Made by a program: the position numbers and the translations under genes. From Persicaria tinctoria (Eukaryota; Streptophyta; Magnoliopsida; Caryophyllales; Polygonaceae), in the NCBI GenBank assembly GCA_037127255.1, contig JBANSL010000002.1:39410892-39474891 (forward strand): a stretch of 64,000 nucleotides of DNA, in the 5' to 3' direction. Shown in pieces: positions 8,685 to 21,010 of the stretch. The notes under the pieces were generated by a model. The model searched no databases and was not told the DNA's origin. It saw nothing but the letters and a program-made list of their open reading frames with translations. Numbering within the stretch: position 1 is the stretch's first letter; every line of letters begins with the position of its first letter.

Positions 8685-11594
8685 ATGTCGTCACCAGTTG
8701 AAGATGATCTACCATTCAACCCATACGATTACATGAATCCACAAGAACTTCTAACTCATGTCGATGTAAGTCTAAGTACGATTGTATTAAAATTTCATGT
8801 ATATATCTTCCATGTTTCCAATATGTTTGAATATATAGTTGTATATGCCAATATTAGAGAGATTTATTTAACATCTACTCTATCGATTTCACAATACATG
8901 GGTATTTTAGATGATAATTTTTGCTTCAAATTAGATGGTGTTATATATTTTCTAGGTAGGTGATTGTAATAATGTTTTATTGTTTTGTGTATTGTTGAGT
9001 TTTTAAAATATTGTAATTGGGTAAAATGTGTAGTGGGTTTTAAAAATAATAAATTTTGTGAAAAAGTTAGTAGAATGATGATGTTTTTTTTTAAAAAAAG
9101 TGAGGTGACAATGTATTGTGAAACGGAGGGATTATATGTTTTGAATGTGTTTATTTCCAATGTTTGTGTGTATTATAGTATTCATGTATATATCATCAAT
9201 ATTTTTCGAATTGTAGGATCTCGCCGACTTTCCTCTAGAAGAGGGTACCGATTATTCAGATATGTTTCGGATAGATGGATATTTCTTTGACTCCAAGAAC
9301 GCAAAGGAGTGGGCTCGTTTTATGGGTAGAATTAGAAATATGGTGTTAATAACTCACAGGTCTTGGAAGAACAAGCGAAACGGGTTAGGTGCCTTTCGTT
9401 TGGTTTGCGAGTACTATGGCTATCCTAGAGATGCGGCCGATGTGGATAAGGATTTTCCACCAACACCGAGAAAAACCGTCGAAGAAAAATGGATGTACAT
9501 TTGAGCTCGAGGGTCGTGAGTACAAGACAGGTAAATGGAGAGTGTTTTTTATATGTGGTTCTCACAACCATAATCTTTCGGATAACTTTTACGAGCATAC
9601 CTTTGCCGGAAGGTTGACTGATAAGCAGCATCATAAGGTACGACGCGGTGCAATGATTGGGTTAAAACCTCGACAGTTGTTGAGTATCCTTGAAGATGAA
9701 GATTCTCAATGTGTGACGAGTATCCTTCAAGTGTACAACTTTGTTCGGAAGATGAAGAGGGTAGAGGCGGAGGGTCGTGGAGATATACAACAAGCATTGC
9801 ATTCACTCGAAGGAAAGCAGTACGATTTATTCGTACGTAGAGTGCACAGGTCTAATCAGTTGAGTGATTTAATGTTTTCTCACTCAGACTCACAACATTT
9901 ATGGAGGTTATTTCCCTACGTCATCATGATGGATGCAACATACAAGACAAATGAGTACATGTATCCCTTTTTTTATTGTACAATTAGATTTAAACTTTGT
10001 CTAATTAGTTGCTCATGATTTATTGACTATCTTCATTTCATGTAGGTATAAGATGCCGTTGCTGCAAATAGTTGGGTTCACTAGCACAAAAAAGACATTT
10101 GCGATAGCATTTGCATTCACGACGAAGGAGACCACAGATCACTACAGCTGGGTGATGCAGAGGCTCCGAGATCTCTGTAAACATAGAATGCTAGATGTGA
10201 TTGTCACAGATCGAGAGTTGGTAGTAATCAAAGCCATCAAGGAAGTGTTCCCAACCATGAAGCATTTAGTGTGCAGATGGCATGTAATGTCAAATATCAA
10301 AGTGAAGGCAAAGATCACACGATCAAAAGCTAAAGAAAATGAGTTTGTCCGTGATTGATACGCCCTGGTAGAGTCGACATCAAAATTAAGCTACAAACGA
10401 CGTCTTGAATCAATGAAGACCAAGTGGGAAGGACGTTGGAACCTCATGAAATACCTTGAAACCACTTGGCTCAAGGACTTTAAGGAGGCACTTGTTAGAG
10501 CTTGGGTTGATTGCTATCCTCACTTTGGGACTAGAACAAATAACTGGTAAGTGTTTTGGATGTTTGTACTAGTAAATTACGTATGTCATGTTATTTTGGA
10601 TAAATAGATGTTTAACCGCCAACCTATTGAAAACCATGCAGTTTTGAGTCGCATCGTGGGAAGCTGAAGGATATGTTGAACACATCAATAGGGGGTTTTA
10701 AGACGTGCTCAAGTGCATCGATAGAACTGAATGATCAACGGGCAGATCAGGCAAATAAAGAGTTCCCTTAAGATGTCACGCATGAATGTTCTTAGGAGTG
10801 TTTCTAGTAACCCACTATTTGCTCCCCTCGTTATGAAGGTGACAGCTGAGTGCTTCAAATTATTGCTCAACAATTACACCACGGCGATAGGTAGACCCAC
10901 TGATGATGGGGTCTGTCGGGATAGGTATTGGCGAGATGTGTATGGCGTGCCATGTGTTCATGAATTTTTACAAGCCATATCCACTCGTACGTCGATAGGC
11001 TTGAGTCAAATTCATCCCTTCTGGAGGCAAGTGATGTGGAGTGGACCTATTATGGCAGGGGAGGGTAGCGACTCTGTGGAAGATATAGATCAGACCATAA
11101 TGTTGCTCAGGTTGAAGAGAAGGCTTGAGGTAGATGATCTCACTCCTCAACAAGCTAATTTTATTGCCACAGCTTTCATGGACATGGAGAATCTCGAAGA
11201 AACTAACATGACAACACCACCTATAAGCAATCCTAGATGTCGACCAACAGGGAGGCGATCAATGATGCGCAAACCAACGACACTTGAGCATGCAGTGCGA
11301 CGGTCAGCCACCCGACGTCGAGGGAGCGGTCGAGGTCGTCCAAGTGCTCGAGGTCGTCGAAGCGGTCGAGGCGAGCCAATGACACTTGACCCCACGACAT
11401 TTTTGTCCATCCATGTGGACTGGTTTGTCCCACGTTATGTTGATCGCGTTCAAAATGTGAGTTCGGATGGGCATTGTGGGTATCGAACGCTTGCAGTGTT
11501 GCTTGGATATGGGGAGAACCAGTATTTGAGGGTCCGACAAGAGATGGCTGATGAGCTGCGTAAGAACAATGATTTGTATCAAGCCCATCTATGA
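8685..11594 (+). pseudogene. MULE transposase with truncated OTU domain (pseudogene)
   Basis: Four exons can be read: 8685-8765, 9217-9954, 10046-10546 and 10642-11594, all with GT-AG introns. Order of parts: acidic N-terminus; a FAR1/WRKY-GCM1-type zinc region (VCEYYG, NGCTFEL, CGSHNHNL); a MULE DDE domain (MMDATYKTNEY, KMPLLQIVG, VTDRELVVIKAI, CRWHVMSN); a SWIM-like YGVPCVHEF; a GR-rich linker; then an OTU-type motif DGHCGYR. Breaks: a frameshift near 9475, an in-frame TGA at 10356-10358 where tryptophan is expected, and a frameshift near 10730. The OTU domain stops after about 45 residues at 11592-11594, before its catalytic histidine. Family assignment is firm; function is lost. Confidence 0.85.
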
Positions 11595-11717
11595 TCAATT
11601 TGGTGGGGCCGCTCCTCAGCCATTGCAGGGGCTAATGCCGGAAAATGTGCCCAAATCCAAAACTCTATACATATAAAAGAAAAAAAAACAGTCTAATTGA
11701 TTGAAAGCACGAGTTTT

Positions 11718-12110
11718 GTATGTAAACCTTATAAGAATACTTGAACCAATGCAGCGCACCCACTCATGGTTCCCACCCCTTCCCTGCTCGTGATGCCCAG
11801 GGCTCGATACAAGAGGGCAAGCATGGCAACACCCCATGAGTACTGCACCGTCATAGCATGATTGCAGACTAAGTCAACTGCCCACAAGGATATGTGTGTA
11901 GTCGACTTATGCAGCTATGTAAACCTTACAAGAATACTTGAACCAATGCAGCGCACCCACTCATGGTTCCCACCCCTTCCCTGCTCGCGATGCCCAGGGC
12001 TCGATACAAGAGGGCAAGCATGGTAACACCCCATGAGTACTGCACCGTCATAGCATGATTGCAGACTAAGTCAACTGCCCACAAGGGTATGTGTGTAGTC
12101 GACTTATCAT
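11718..12110 (-). repeat. 197-bp tandem duplication in the PMD gene
   Basis: Two copies (from about 11721 and 11918) of a segment encoding on minus the PMD stretch YSWG...LALLYRALG. They differ at a handful of bases. The intact-frame copy is the right one (12113-11926 on minus). The duplication breaks the C-terminal half of the gene. Confidence 0.85.
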
Positions 12111-14119
12111 TGATAAAGATCGCCCCAAGTACTATCAATAGTTACCCGATCGCAAAAGATTGGGCATAAGGATCGCCATTAGGAATCATCGCCTTCATCA
12201 TCTCCTCTAACTTTGCCTGACGGAAGCGCGCCCCTCGACTGCTCATGTCTTCAATGGATATGCTAAGTCTAGTGCTCAGGAAAGACCGGCGTTGCGCATC
12301 GTTCATATTTGTACGTGGGGCAACTCCGTCAATCTGTAGGCCAAGTATGATGGCTACATCATGGAGGGTGATAGTCATCTCACCCCAGGAAAAGTGGAAC
12401 GTGTTTGTCTCGGGGTACCATCGGCACATAAATGCTTGGATCAAAGAATGATCCACCCTGCCAAACTCGATGTCCTCCAGAACTGTTAGGCCACTTAGTC
12501 TTGCAAGCCCGAACCAACTCATAGGGGTAACAACACGAGGCAAGTTTATGAGGAAGTGAATGTGGGTGTCGCGTCGAATGCATCGAATTAGATTGTCCGC
12601 CTACAAGGGAAAAACAGAGAATTCTTTAGGTAATAATTAAATATTTAATTTAAGTAAGAACTTTCACAAGAAAATATAAATGAATACATACCTCACCCAT
12701 CCAAATAAGTCTGCATATGTGCGTCCTATACCACGTCAATGGTTGATTCTCTAGTGGTCGGCCATCATTGGTAACTAGTGGTTGTAGTTGTGCCTCATGC
12801 ATCTATGTGTTGTGCCCCTTGTTGTGGTGGGTCCTGATGGACCTGCTGATGATGTGAATGCTCTTGTTGCTCATAATAGTCCTCGTAGTCAGCACCAACA
12901 CCCGTCGCCACATTGTGGTAGTCATACGCTCTGGGACCAAATGCCTCCTGATTATCGCTATCATTTGTGTTGGCGTCCTCAAATTCCTCTTCATCGGACG
13001 CATCTGACCCAACTGTGTCGTCCGACTGAATATCCTCGAGCCCTAATGTCCCGGTCGGGAAAGGAGACGGTGTACGCTCTGACGAGGAGCGTCTCAGAGT
13101 AGGTCGACTCAGCCCCGGCGATCGTGTCCTATCTCGTATAACTGATGTACTCGCCCGGACGGGTATAGTAGTGGCGGTAGCTGGAGCCTCCTCTTGCGCC
13201 TCCTCAGCCCTTTCATGTTCACCTCGACGGGCCGAAGCCGTGGGCTGTCGCCGCTCTAATGCCGTAGCAATTTGCTATTGCATAACAAATAAACAATGTT
13301 ACAATTTGTTATCAGTACAAATATCCAAAAATTAGTCCGTACACATCAATTATGTTTATCTATTCCTATAAGGTTATAATTGATATACACGAATTACTAT
13401 TTTCCATTTAACTAATTTCAGTGACCTATTTTAAAGGGTATTTTGTTTATCTATTTTCATTGGTATTTCATTTACCTATTTTTGGGTTAAGGGTGAAATC
13501 TTACATTTCTTTGTTTAGCATTCACATTTCTTTCATAAACATTTAATATAACGCTAACGTAGATGGATATGATTCGGTAATGAGATAGATAAACCGATAT
13601 CATTTTTCTAAATATAATGTTGCTTATATACTTCAAAATTAAATTTTCCTATCTATGTAACTCCTAAAAACCTTTATTTCGCTTACCTATTGTCAATGTA
13701 ATTTTATCTAACTCATGACATAATGAATTTCGATCATATATTTTCGGTTGCTTATTTCAACATAAATGATACATACAAATTCGTATAAAAAAAATCTTTC
13801 AACTAACATGATATTATCATTATCTTATGTCTACACTAATTCACAAATAAGATTAATAAACACTTCAAAACAAAATCACAACCTTACGTAATTTTTTCCT
13901 TAACCATTGAATTTTCATCTTCATAACATCTTACAATTTCTAATATTTCATGGAACTTTTTTCTTTTTTCACTAAACATTATAAATATCATAAAATTTAT
14001 CAAAACTAAAATGAACTTACTCCTCTAGCTCTCCGACGCTCATCCTTATCTTGCGAAGATCGACCCCCTTGAAGCCAACCCATGACACTACTTGCAACCT
14101 TCTTCATTTTGGATGTCAT
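11718..14119 (-). pseudogene. Plant mobile domain (PMD, MAIN/MAIL-like) gene of the MULE
   Basis: Minus strand. Exon 1 14119-14021 (33 codons, starts MTSKMKKVASS, ends at a GTAAGT donor). Exon 2 13274-12692 encodes a low-complexity acidic/Q-H-rich region and then LVTNDGRPLENQPLTWYRTH. Exon 3 starts at 12600 and carries the PMD signature: GLARLSGL, the GRVDHSLIQAFMCRWYPET stretch, FHFSWGEMTITLHDVAIILGL. The domain continues as FINDKS and YSWGVTMLALLYRALG. Defects: a frame change near 12800, an in-frame TAA at 12142-12144, and the 197-bp duplication. PMD proteins occur both as host silencing/meristem factors and inside MULEs; here the transposon setting is clear. Confidence 0.8.
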
Positions 14120-14559
14120 GATTCCCGATTATCTACACGTAAATTTAATTAGTGTAAGCCATATGCAAACCTAATGAAGATAAATGATTTCTGATTAACT
14201 AAATGTAAATTTAATTAGTGTAAGCTATATATAAACCTAATGAAGATAATGCATAAAGAAGAAAATTACTCTTACCTTTTAAACCAAATGGAGATGCGAA
14301 AGTGCACAATGCACTTAAACCCAATGAAGAGCTTGAGGCTGCAAAATTTCAGAACCAAAGTTAGAATGAAGTGGGCAATGCTTTTGCTGTGTGGCGAAGT
14401 GCAGGTAGAAGACGTCGGATTTTATAGGCGAGGGCATCCAAATCTCCGTGAATCCCGGGTGGCGGCAGGAAATTCGGGATGCAGGCAACAACAAAGATTC
14501 CCTCGCGTGCTGTCTCCCCGTGACGGTGTTGTCAAATCGTCGTGGGCTCCTGTCAATTA

Positions 14560-14781
14560 GCGCACTCGTTGTGCATAGCTGCTGGCCCGTCAATCTGTGT
14601 GGGCTCCCGCAATCGGCGCACTCGTTGTGCGCATATGCTGACCCTCGGCGCACTCGTTGTGCGCAGCTGCCGGCCCGGGTTTTTCGTCAGAACTAAAGCG
14701 CGCTTTCACAGTGCGCAATCGCACATATGCATGTCAAACCGTGCAAACGGCGATAATTTGACCATGCAGTTAGCAAATCTG
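14560..14781 (-). repeat. MULE right terminal and subterminal repeat
   Basis: Carries the inverted terminus (14735-14781) and three copies of a GCGCACTCGTTGTGC word at about 14560, 14615 and 14648. These subterminal repeats parallel the GCGCA-rich left end and could be transposase-binding sites. Confidence 0.6.
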
Positions 14782-14790
14782 ATTAATAAT

Positions 14791-14972
14791 TTCACCAAAT
14801 TCTTCATTTTCTGTAATTCCCTAATTTGCACTTTGCAGGGTGTTTGTGAAAAGGTTCCCAGTTCGAACCCCGGATGGTCGCTCTTTATTTACCAATTCAA
14901 GGGTGTTTGTGAAAAACTTACTTAAGGGTGATTTTTGTAATTTACTTATTACACATATGAGCACTAGCAGTG
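14791..14972 (+). promoter_or_regulatory. Short segment between two transposons; former upstream DNA of the methyltransferase gene
   Basis: This ~180-base piece carries a doubled GGGTGTTTGTGAAAA phrase (14839, 14902). It ends in the target duplication CTAGCAGTG (14964-14972), which recurs at 26738-26746 just before the rRNA methyltransferase gene. Removing the nest would place this segment directly upstream of that gene. Promoter function is inferred from position only. Confidence 0.4.
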
Positions 14973-15130
14973 CGGTGCAAATCCTCTACCCCAACTCCCC
15001 GCCCCACAAAATTATTTTACATCTAATTTAATATTAAAAAAAATTAATATATATATATTTAGCTTCTACATACTTATGATAACATATTTGAAAAAAAAAT
15101 CTTAAAAAATCAAATTATACTTTTAAAAAA
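14973..15130 (+). repeat. Left arm of outer foldback element
   Basis: Inverted partner of 26580-26737; about 85-90% alike by eye. AT-rich, with CCTCTACCCCAACTCC near the tip. Confidence 0.85.
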
Positions 15131-15135
15131 AAATA

Positions 15136-15283
15136 TATAGTAAACTCACGCGGATAGAAGAGTCGAGGAATTGATGTTCTCATTAGGGTTCCAACAGACC
15201 CATTATATAGGAGTATACAAATGGAACTAGGGTTTCTAGTGTTTATCCATCCCAATATAATAATACAAGATAATATTATAACA
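15136..15283 (-). repeat. LARD-like element 3' LTR
   Basis: Matches 26411-26563 except for its last ~25 bases on the minus strand, where the expected TATCACA end has decayed. Confidence 0.75.
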
Positions 15284-15395
15284 CTCCCCCCTTGGATAAA
15301 CATCCCTAAATATTACAAAACTGTCATATTCAAAACCTCGCCTATAAAACCCAATGGGACCAAAACTAGGACTAAGGAAAAAAAACAAATGACAT

Positions 15396-18300
15396 GTGAT
15401 ACGCTTTGGTGATACTGCCTCGTTAAAAACCTTGTCAGGAAAACCCAGTGGGATAAAACCTGATCGAAGGGGAAAAGAGTGCATTGCGTATATACTCCCC
15501 CTGAATTCAACGCCCTTCTTGCAATCTTCTCATTCGGGTACGCTCTTTGAACTTCTTGATGGTGATGACTATATGAGCCGCATCACCGATCGAGTCTCAA
15601 CATTTCCTTTGACGTGTATAAGTTGAGATGTCTTCATTGATTACAATTGACTTCGAATGCTTGACTTTCATTTGCTGGCGCTGAGCTGCTTTCAATGCAC
15701 AAACATAAGGTACTTCAGGACCCAACGTGTCATTTCATCATGGGGGATCTAGTGTATTAAATGGTGTCTAAGTTGCCTCGTTAAAAACCTTAACTTGGAA
15801 AACCCCAATGGGATAAAAACCAAGATCATGGAAAAGAGTACAACATTGTATGGTACTTCGGGACCTAATGCAATGTCACCATTTTTACAATTATAGGTAC
15901 TTCTGGTACTCTTATAAGGATCTTTAACCAATTGCATGAGACGGGATTTTGATATTGATGCTTCAGGCATTTTCAATCGATCTTTTTCATTTATATGTGT
16001 ATGCAAGTAACACGTCCGTCATTTACATTTAGATCCAAAATTATATTCACTTCTGGTGAATACATTCTCCATATAACCTTTGATAGGTATTTATGCAATC
16101 AACTTGGCTTTATATTTTATTTTGTATGAACACCCACTTAAAACCAATTGATGTTGCACTTTTCGGTGTTGGAACTACAGGTCCAATGTTATCATGCCTA
16201 AAGTTCCATCTTTGCATGACTTGCTTCTTTCTAGCTCTTTTACTATGATTTCGATGTCGACATCCATTATTTATTTGATGATCATTATATTCTCATAGAC
16301 TCTTTCCACTTCTGGGGAATCGTATACCAAGAGCCTAGTGATCTCCAACACTTCTGGTGTACTTGAGAACCACTTGATATTCATTGAGTTGGAGTTACTT
16401 CTGGAACTTCCAAATGAGCTAGTATCTATGACTTTGTCATTTTCTTAGCTTTTAGTAAATGCTTTCAATTGCATATTTGCTAAACCTTATAATCATTTCA
16501 TTTATTGAACTTCTAGTTCACTTGTATTTATCCGCGGATATGAAATAATAGAGAAGTTGCTTCCTTGCAATCTCTTTCTTAATTGTCTCATTTCCTCTCC
16601 CCCTAAATACCGAGCATTTGATCACCATTATAAAGCTCTAGGTATTTGATATCAATAGGGACTCAAACCCCATGTATCATCCAACTTCTTTGTGGTCTCA
16701 TTATAGTTCATTTGGAGGAGGTACATCTCGGAACGTATGCTGCTTATTCAAAACCTTTGAATGACATGCTCTCTTCTAGAGATAATTAGGGAGATGTTAT
16801 TGTGTCAAATTCGAAATGCAAACATGCATGGGCCCATTTGACCAACGACTCTTCTGGGTCGTCGTGAGCTACCTTATGCTCAACAATGTTTTTGATAACA
16901 TTCTCTACCTTATGTTTCATATGACCAAAGTGTTGAGGCATCTGTAATCTTGGAATTACACTGGTCTATATGATAGTGTTCCGTAGCTATCTCATTGAAT
17001 CCATTCAAGAGACATTAGAGACTTTGCATTTACTTTGAATTTAGATGGTCTTGTTGTTGATTTGCCAAGATGACAGACCATATATGTTCGGTCACCCTTA
17101 TAGAGGATCTTCGGGTCCTAGGATTTTCTGGTCCCTTTTAGTGGGTGTGTATGCGAATGTCAATGATCCCGCCCATCATTGTTTCACATTGAATGACCGA
17201 ATGCCACAAAGAAAAATATTTTATCATTAACTAACTTCTGGTTAGTGATAAGTTTCAATGGGATAAATGAGTGTCAAATAAACCATATATATACATTCTC
17301 AATTCTATAAGACTTGCTTCTGGCTAGTCATATGAGATATTGGTGTTCAATACCATGTCAATTCATGCATATGTGTCATTGTTACTTAAGGTAACAAGAT
17401 CAATGCTCTTCTAGAGCTATATGGTATTTATCCTGATTTTCCATTCATGATTGTTTGAGAAAACTTTAGGTTTTCAAAGTTGTTTGACACTTGTAAACCA
17501 TAATATTCAACCATTGAACTTTGTATGTGGTGATCCATTTATTTAATTTAGATGTCACTGAATGGGTATTGTCAGAACTTTCGTTGATGTCATACTTCAG
17601 GTATGAGTCATTTATAATGTTCTCCAAGACATTTAGAAATAACCGTATAACAGACCTAGCTATAAGCCACAACAATAACTTTGGTCAAGCGCTTAACCAT
17701 AACCTCTTTCACACCCTCTACCAAAGGGGCACACTTCAGGCAATGCTTAGAGGATAGTCAGGAAGTGGCCTTCTTAATCGGATCGTGTTACGTGGTCACT
17801 TCTATTGGTTGTATCAACTAGACAAAAATAGTTCTGAATATGATAAAACCCACATTCCATGTATTTCTTCGGGAGTACAAATGATAAAATTAGGATCATA
17901 TACTCTTCTGAAGTTTGTGAAATCCTTTACTCTTCTAGAGTTCATAAAATATTCTTTACTCTTCAGGAGTTAATAAAAATCCACCAGTAGAGTCTTCAGA
18001 CTCTTAGGTTGGTGTCGAAAAACTTCACAATCTACGGGATTGTGGTAAACCTTTCTCCCAAATGTTCATTTGCCAAATAAACCTCCGCATTAGACACTCA
18101 TGATAAGTAGTTTCTTCGGGAAACACTTTGAGCTTTGAATTACAATAAGTAAAATCATAATAATTTTTATTCAATATAAAACAATGAATTAAAAAAAACA
18201 AATAAATAAATAAAATAAAATTGTATTTGTCCACTTCAGGTGAAGTCATGAGAAAAAACTTATCAATTTATCATTTTATTCAAGAAATGATTTTATTCAT

Positions 18301-19680
18301 AAAATGATTCATTTGTCAACTTCGAGTGACAATTAGTCTCTATTATGTATATTTCGATCATATACTCCAAAAGATGATAAGTTGCAATTCAAAAATATTG
18401 TAAGTTGTCATATAAGCATTGTCCATATTCTTCAAGAAATGGTATGATCGATTATTACTCACTTCAGGGAGAAGACAACTTGTATACATTCACTTTAATT
18501 TCTACACTTCTGGGTATTTGTTCAACTTTAAAATAAAATTCATACACTTTTGGGTATGATTTTAAATAATCTTTATGAGGATATACAATATATCTCTTAT
18601 CATTCATTTACTTCAGGAAATGAATATTGTCACTTCAGGGACAAACTTGTATTGATGAGAGAGATACATTTTATGAATTTCCTTTTCATATACAACTCTT
18701 CAGGAGATGATTGTCCTTACTACAGGAACGATTTATGATTATGTGTCCATCCACTTCAGGGGATGTCTTTATATATTTCAAGAGATAATGATAAATAAAT
18801 AAACAATTGATATAATTAATAAAATTATAAAATCATAAATAAATAAAATCAAATTGGCATATTGTCAACTTCTGGTGACAAGAAAATGAACATCTGCAAA
18901 TACATGTTCGTCTACTTTTGGAGACTGTTGGAGATCGAAACCATCTACTACAGGAGATAAATTTCATCATGATACATAAGCTAAAATATATTATCTTCTT
19001 CAGGAGATAATAAGAATTTAAATTTTATATTTTCTTCAGGAGATAAATAAGAATTTCATCTTCTTCAAGAGATGTAATATATAAGTTGTGTTTGCTTTAT
19101 CTACTTCAGGAGATAAACTATCACTTTTGGGATGATATAAAAATTTAACAATTTATATCTACTTCGAGAGATAATATTTGTCTACTTCTGGAGACAAAAA
19201 AAACAATACAAATTGAAATGAATAATAAAACTGAAATAAATAAATAAATAAAATAAAATAAATAAGTTCATCACTACGGGGATGATTTTCAATCGTTCAC
19301 ATCTACTTCAGGAGATGGTCCGTTCATCTACTTCGGGAGATGAGATGATTAGTCCGTTAATCTACTATAAGATTTAATTTATCGGTTCATCACTTCGGGG
19401 ATGAGATTAATCCGATCATCGCTTTTATCATATCATGGATGAAATTTAATTGATATAAAATAATCTATGTATACATCCTCTTCAGGGGATGTATTCAATT
19501 AATTTAACCACTTTAGGGATAGAAATTACTTATTCGATTGATTCAATCACTTCGGGGATTGAAATTTATTCAATTGATTTGAAATTTGTTCGATTAATTC
19601 AACCACTTCGGGAGTTGATATAATTTATGCTTACACATCATCTTCGGGGATGCATTTATACTTCACAAGGGCAAAATATG
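15396..19680 (-). repeat. Internal region built of CTTCAGGAGAT-type short repeats
   Basis: Non-coding in both directions. Dozens of copies of ACTTC(A/T/G)GG followed by AGAT, GGAT or TGA are spread at 30-80-base spacing and grow denser from 18400 to 19650. Two related phrases, GCCTCGTTAAAAACCTT with AAAACCC(A)GTGGGATAAAACC, occur at 15418 and 15776. The motif resembles a much-slipped minisatellite. No reading frame longer than 93 codons exists here and none shows a domain. Confidence 0.7.
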
Positions 19681-20264
19681 CAGCCCTGAAGTTATAGGTC
19701 ACTTTCTGTAGTTATATAAAATATACAAGCCAATCTGTAATTTTAAAGAAATTCCGGGCTGATTTTGTAATTAATTAATATACCTTCGTCAAACCTTTCT
19801 TCTTCGTTGAGATTTCGCAGAGGCAGAGGCGGTGATCGACTGTCGGCGACATCCTCCATGGAGGCAGAACTGGATCCCCGCAACGGGGCAGTTTTCGAGC
19901 CTCTTCTCACCATCGACAGATCCGGCATCGAAGACCTGCGGAGGAGGAACCCGACGCGCAAGGAGGCTTCAATGTCCATGGGGTCGCAGATCCGAGGAGG
20001 CATCGACGATAAGCCTCGAGAGTTCCCCGTTTGCCTTCCTCCAAGAGATTAGGGATAAGAATCCTGCACACAATAATCGAATACCAATTACTCACAAATC
20101 ACAATTACAAACTCAATAGGATTATTTAACCCTTAATAGTAATCGATTGTTGTATCCGAAGCCATCGCCGCCACGACGGCCACCGCCCGACATCCATCTT
20201 CGGATTAATCAATTCGCCTTCCTCGTCGTTGTTCTGAGACACCATTTGAAAGGCAAAGCACCCA
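19681..20264. other. GC-richer captured segment, origin unclear
   Basis: Base composition rises sharply relative to the surrounding repeat DNA. Minus-strand frames at 20003-19743 and 20407-20126 have exon-like codon use (serine/proline/arginine-rich) but no motif I recognise. This may be other exons, untranslated DNA or promoter from the same capture event that brought the methionine gamma-lyase fragment. Confidence 0.3.
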
Positions 20265-20553
20265 AAATCCTCGATCGGTTTCCGAGGGAGCGCATATGTG
20301 CCGTGTAGAGGCGACGAAGTGGCTGGAGACGACGACGAGCCGGAGGAGGACGGAGAAGATGGCGGGCATGTCGTTGGCGGTGCAGCAGGCGGCTTCGGTG
20401 CCCTCAAGGGCGGCCATCTGACGGGCGAGATTGAGCGCAGTCGGGTTGAAGTGGTAGCTTTGATTAGATGAAGAAATCGTTGGGGCCGAGGTCCTCAAAG
20501 GAGAGCCGCACCATCGTCTCCAACTTCATCACGATCAGCGCAGAGATTGACAT
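20265..20553 (-). pseudogene. Methionine gamma-lyase gene fragment captured in retrotransposon
   Basis: On the minus strand MSISALIVMKLETMVRL and LGPNDFFI are followed, after a one-base frame change at a TAA, by HFNPTALNLARQMAALEGTE and AACCTANDMPAIFSVLL. Plant methionine gamma-lyase (PLP-dependent Cys/Met metabolism family) has this same order near its N-terminal third: SI-A---VM-P-TM-RM, LGP--DFYIYSRHFNPT, NLSRQMAALEGT-AA-CT. Only about 95 residues are present. The PLP-lysine region is absent and the frame is broken. A ~50-base duplication of the start-codon region lies at 20529-20605. Non-functional. Confidence 0.7.
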
Positions 20554-20644
20554 GTATGAGTGGGTTTGGGCACGATCATCGCAGAGATTGACATGTTTGA
20601 GTGCGTTTGGGCGGCGTGGGTGGAGATCGGTGGTAATTTTGTAG

Positions 20645-20649
20645 AGAGG
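20645..20649 (+). repeat. Target site duplication AGAGG (left)
   Basis: Matches 26337-26341 exactly and flanks the Copia LTRs directly. Confidence 0.9.
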
Positions 20650-20918
20650 TGTTGAAGTTCATTACACTACATTTTAGTTTGATCAAGCTGTTAAACAGCA
20701 GTTAGGATCCTAGGGTCCTTGTTTGTCCACGTCACTTTGTACATTGCTTAAATACTTCCTTCTGTTCAGTTGTAGAACTCAGTTAGTTCATTTTTATAGA
20801 AATGCAAGAATCAATTGCTTCCCTCTCTCTCTCTCATTCTCTTTGATTGAGTTCTTCACTTGCATTTCGTGTGGAATTGAGCTTGATCTCATCTAAATTC
20901 AAGCTCAATTCATCATCA
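20650..20918 (+). repeat. Copia 5' LTR
   Basis: 269 bp, TGTTGAAG...CATCATCA, with a short (TC)n tract near 20823. Ends directly at the PBS. Confidence 0.95.
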
Positions 20919-21010
20919 TGGTATCAGAGCATCACATCTGTGATCTGTGAGTGCACAATTCATTTCCGCAAATCTCTGATCTGGTGTTTGAAACTTCGTT
21001 TCTTGTTTCC

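Larger units (their letters stand above)
8175..14781 (+). mobile_element. Decayed Mutator-like element (MULE) with transposase, OTU and PMD genes
   Basis: The ends are related in inverted orientation: CTGCACGGTCAA-TATCGCGGTTTACACGGT near 8186 and its counterpart CTGCATGGTCAA-TATCGCCGTTTGCACGGT read on minus from 14769. Both are followed inward by GCGCA-rich subterminal repeats. ATTAATAA sits on both outer sides (8166-8173, 14782-14789), a possible 8-9-bp target duplication, although AT-rich DNA could match by chance. Inside are a MULE transposase pseudogene on + and a plant mobile domain gene on -, arranged tail to tail. Both are broken, so the copy is no longer autonomous. Confidence 0.7.

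Noticed and set aside
14855..14882. tRNA T-arm/B-box-like AGTTCGAACCCCGG
   Set aside because: No A-box, no cloverleaf and no CCA-side pairing around it; probably chance or a remote SINE trace.
15300..19700. CRISPR-like regularly spaced short repeats (CTTCAGGAGAT)
   Set aside because: Spacing is irregular, units are short and variable, and the DNA is a plant nuclear LTR element.
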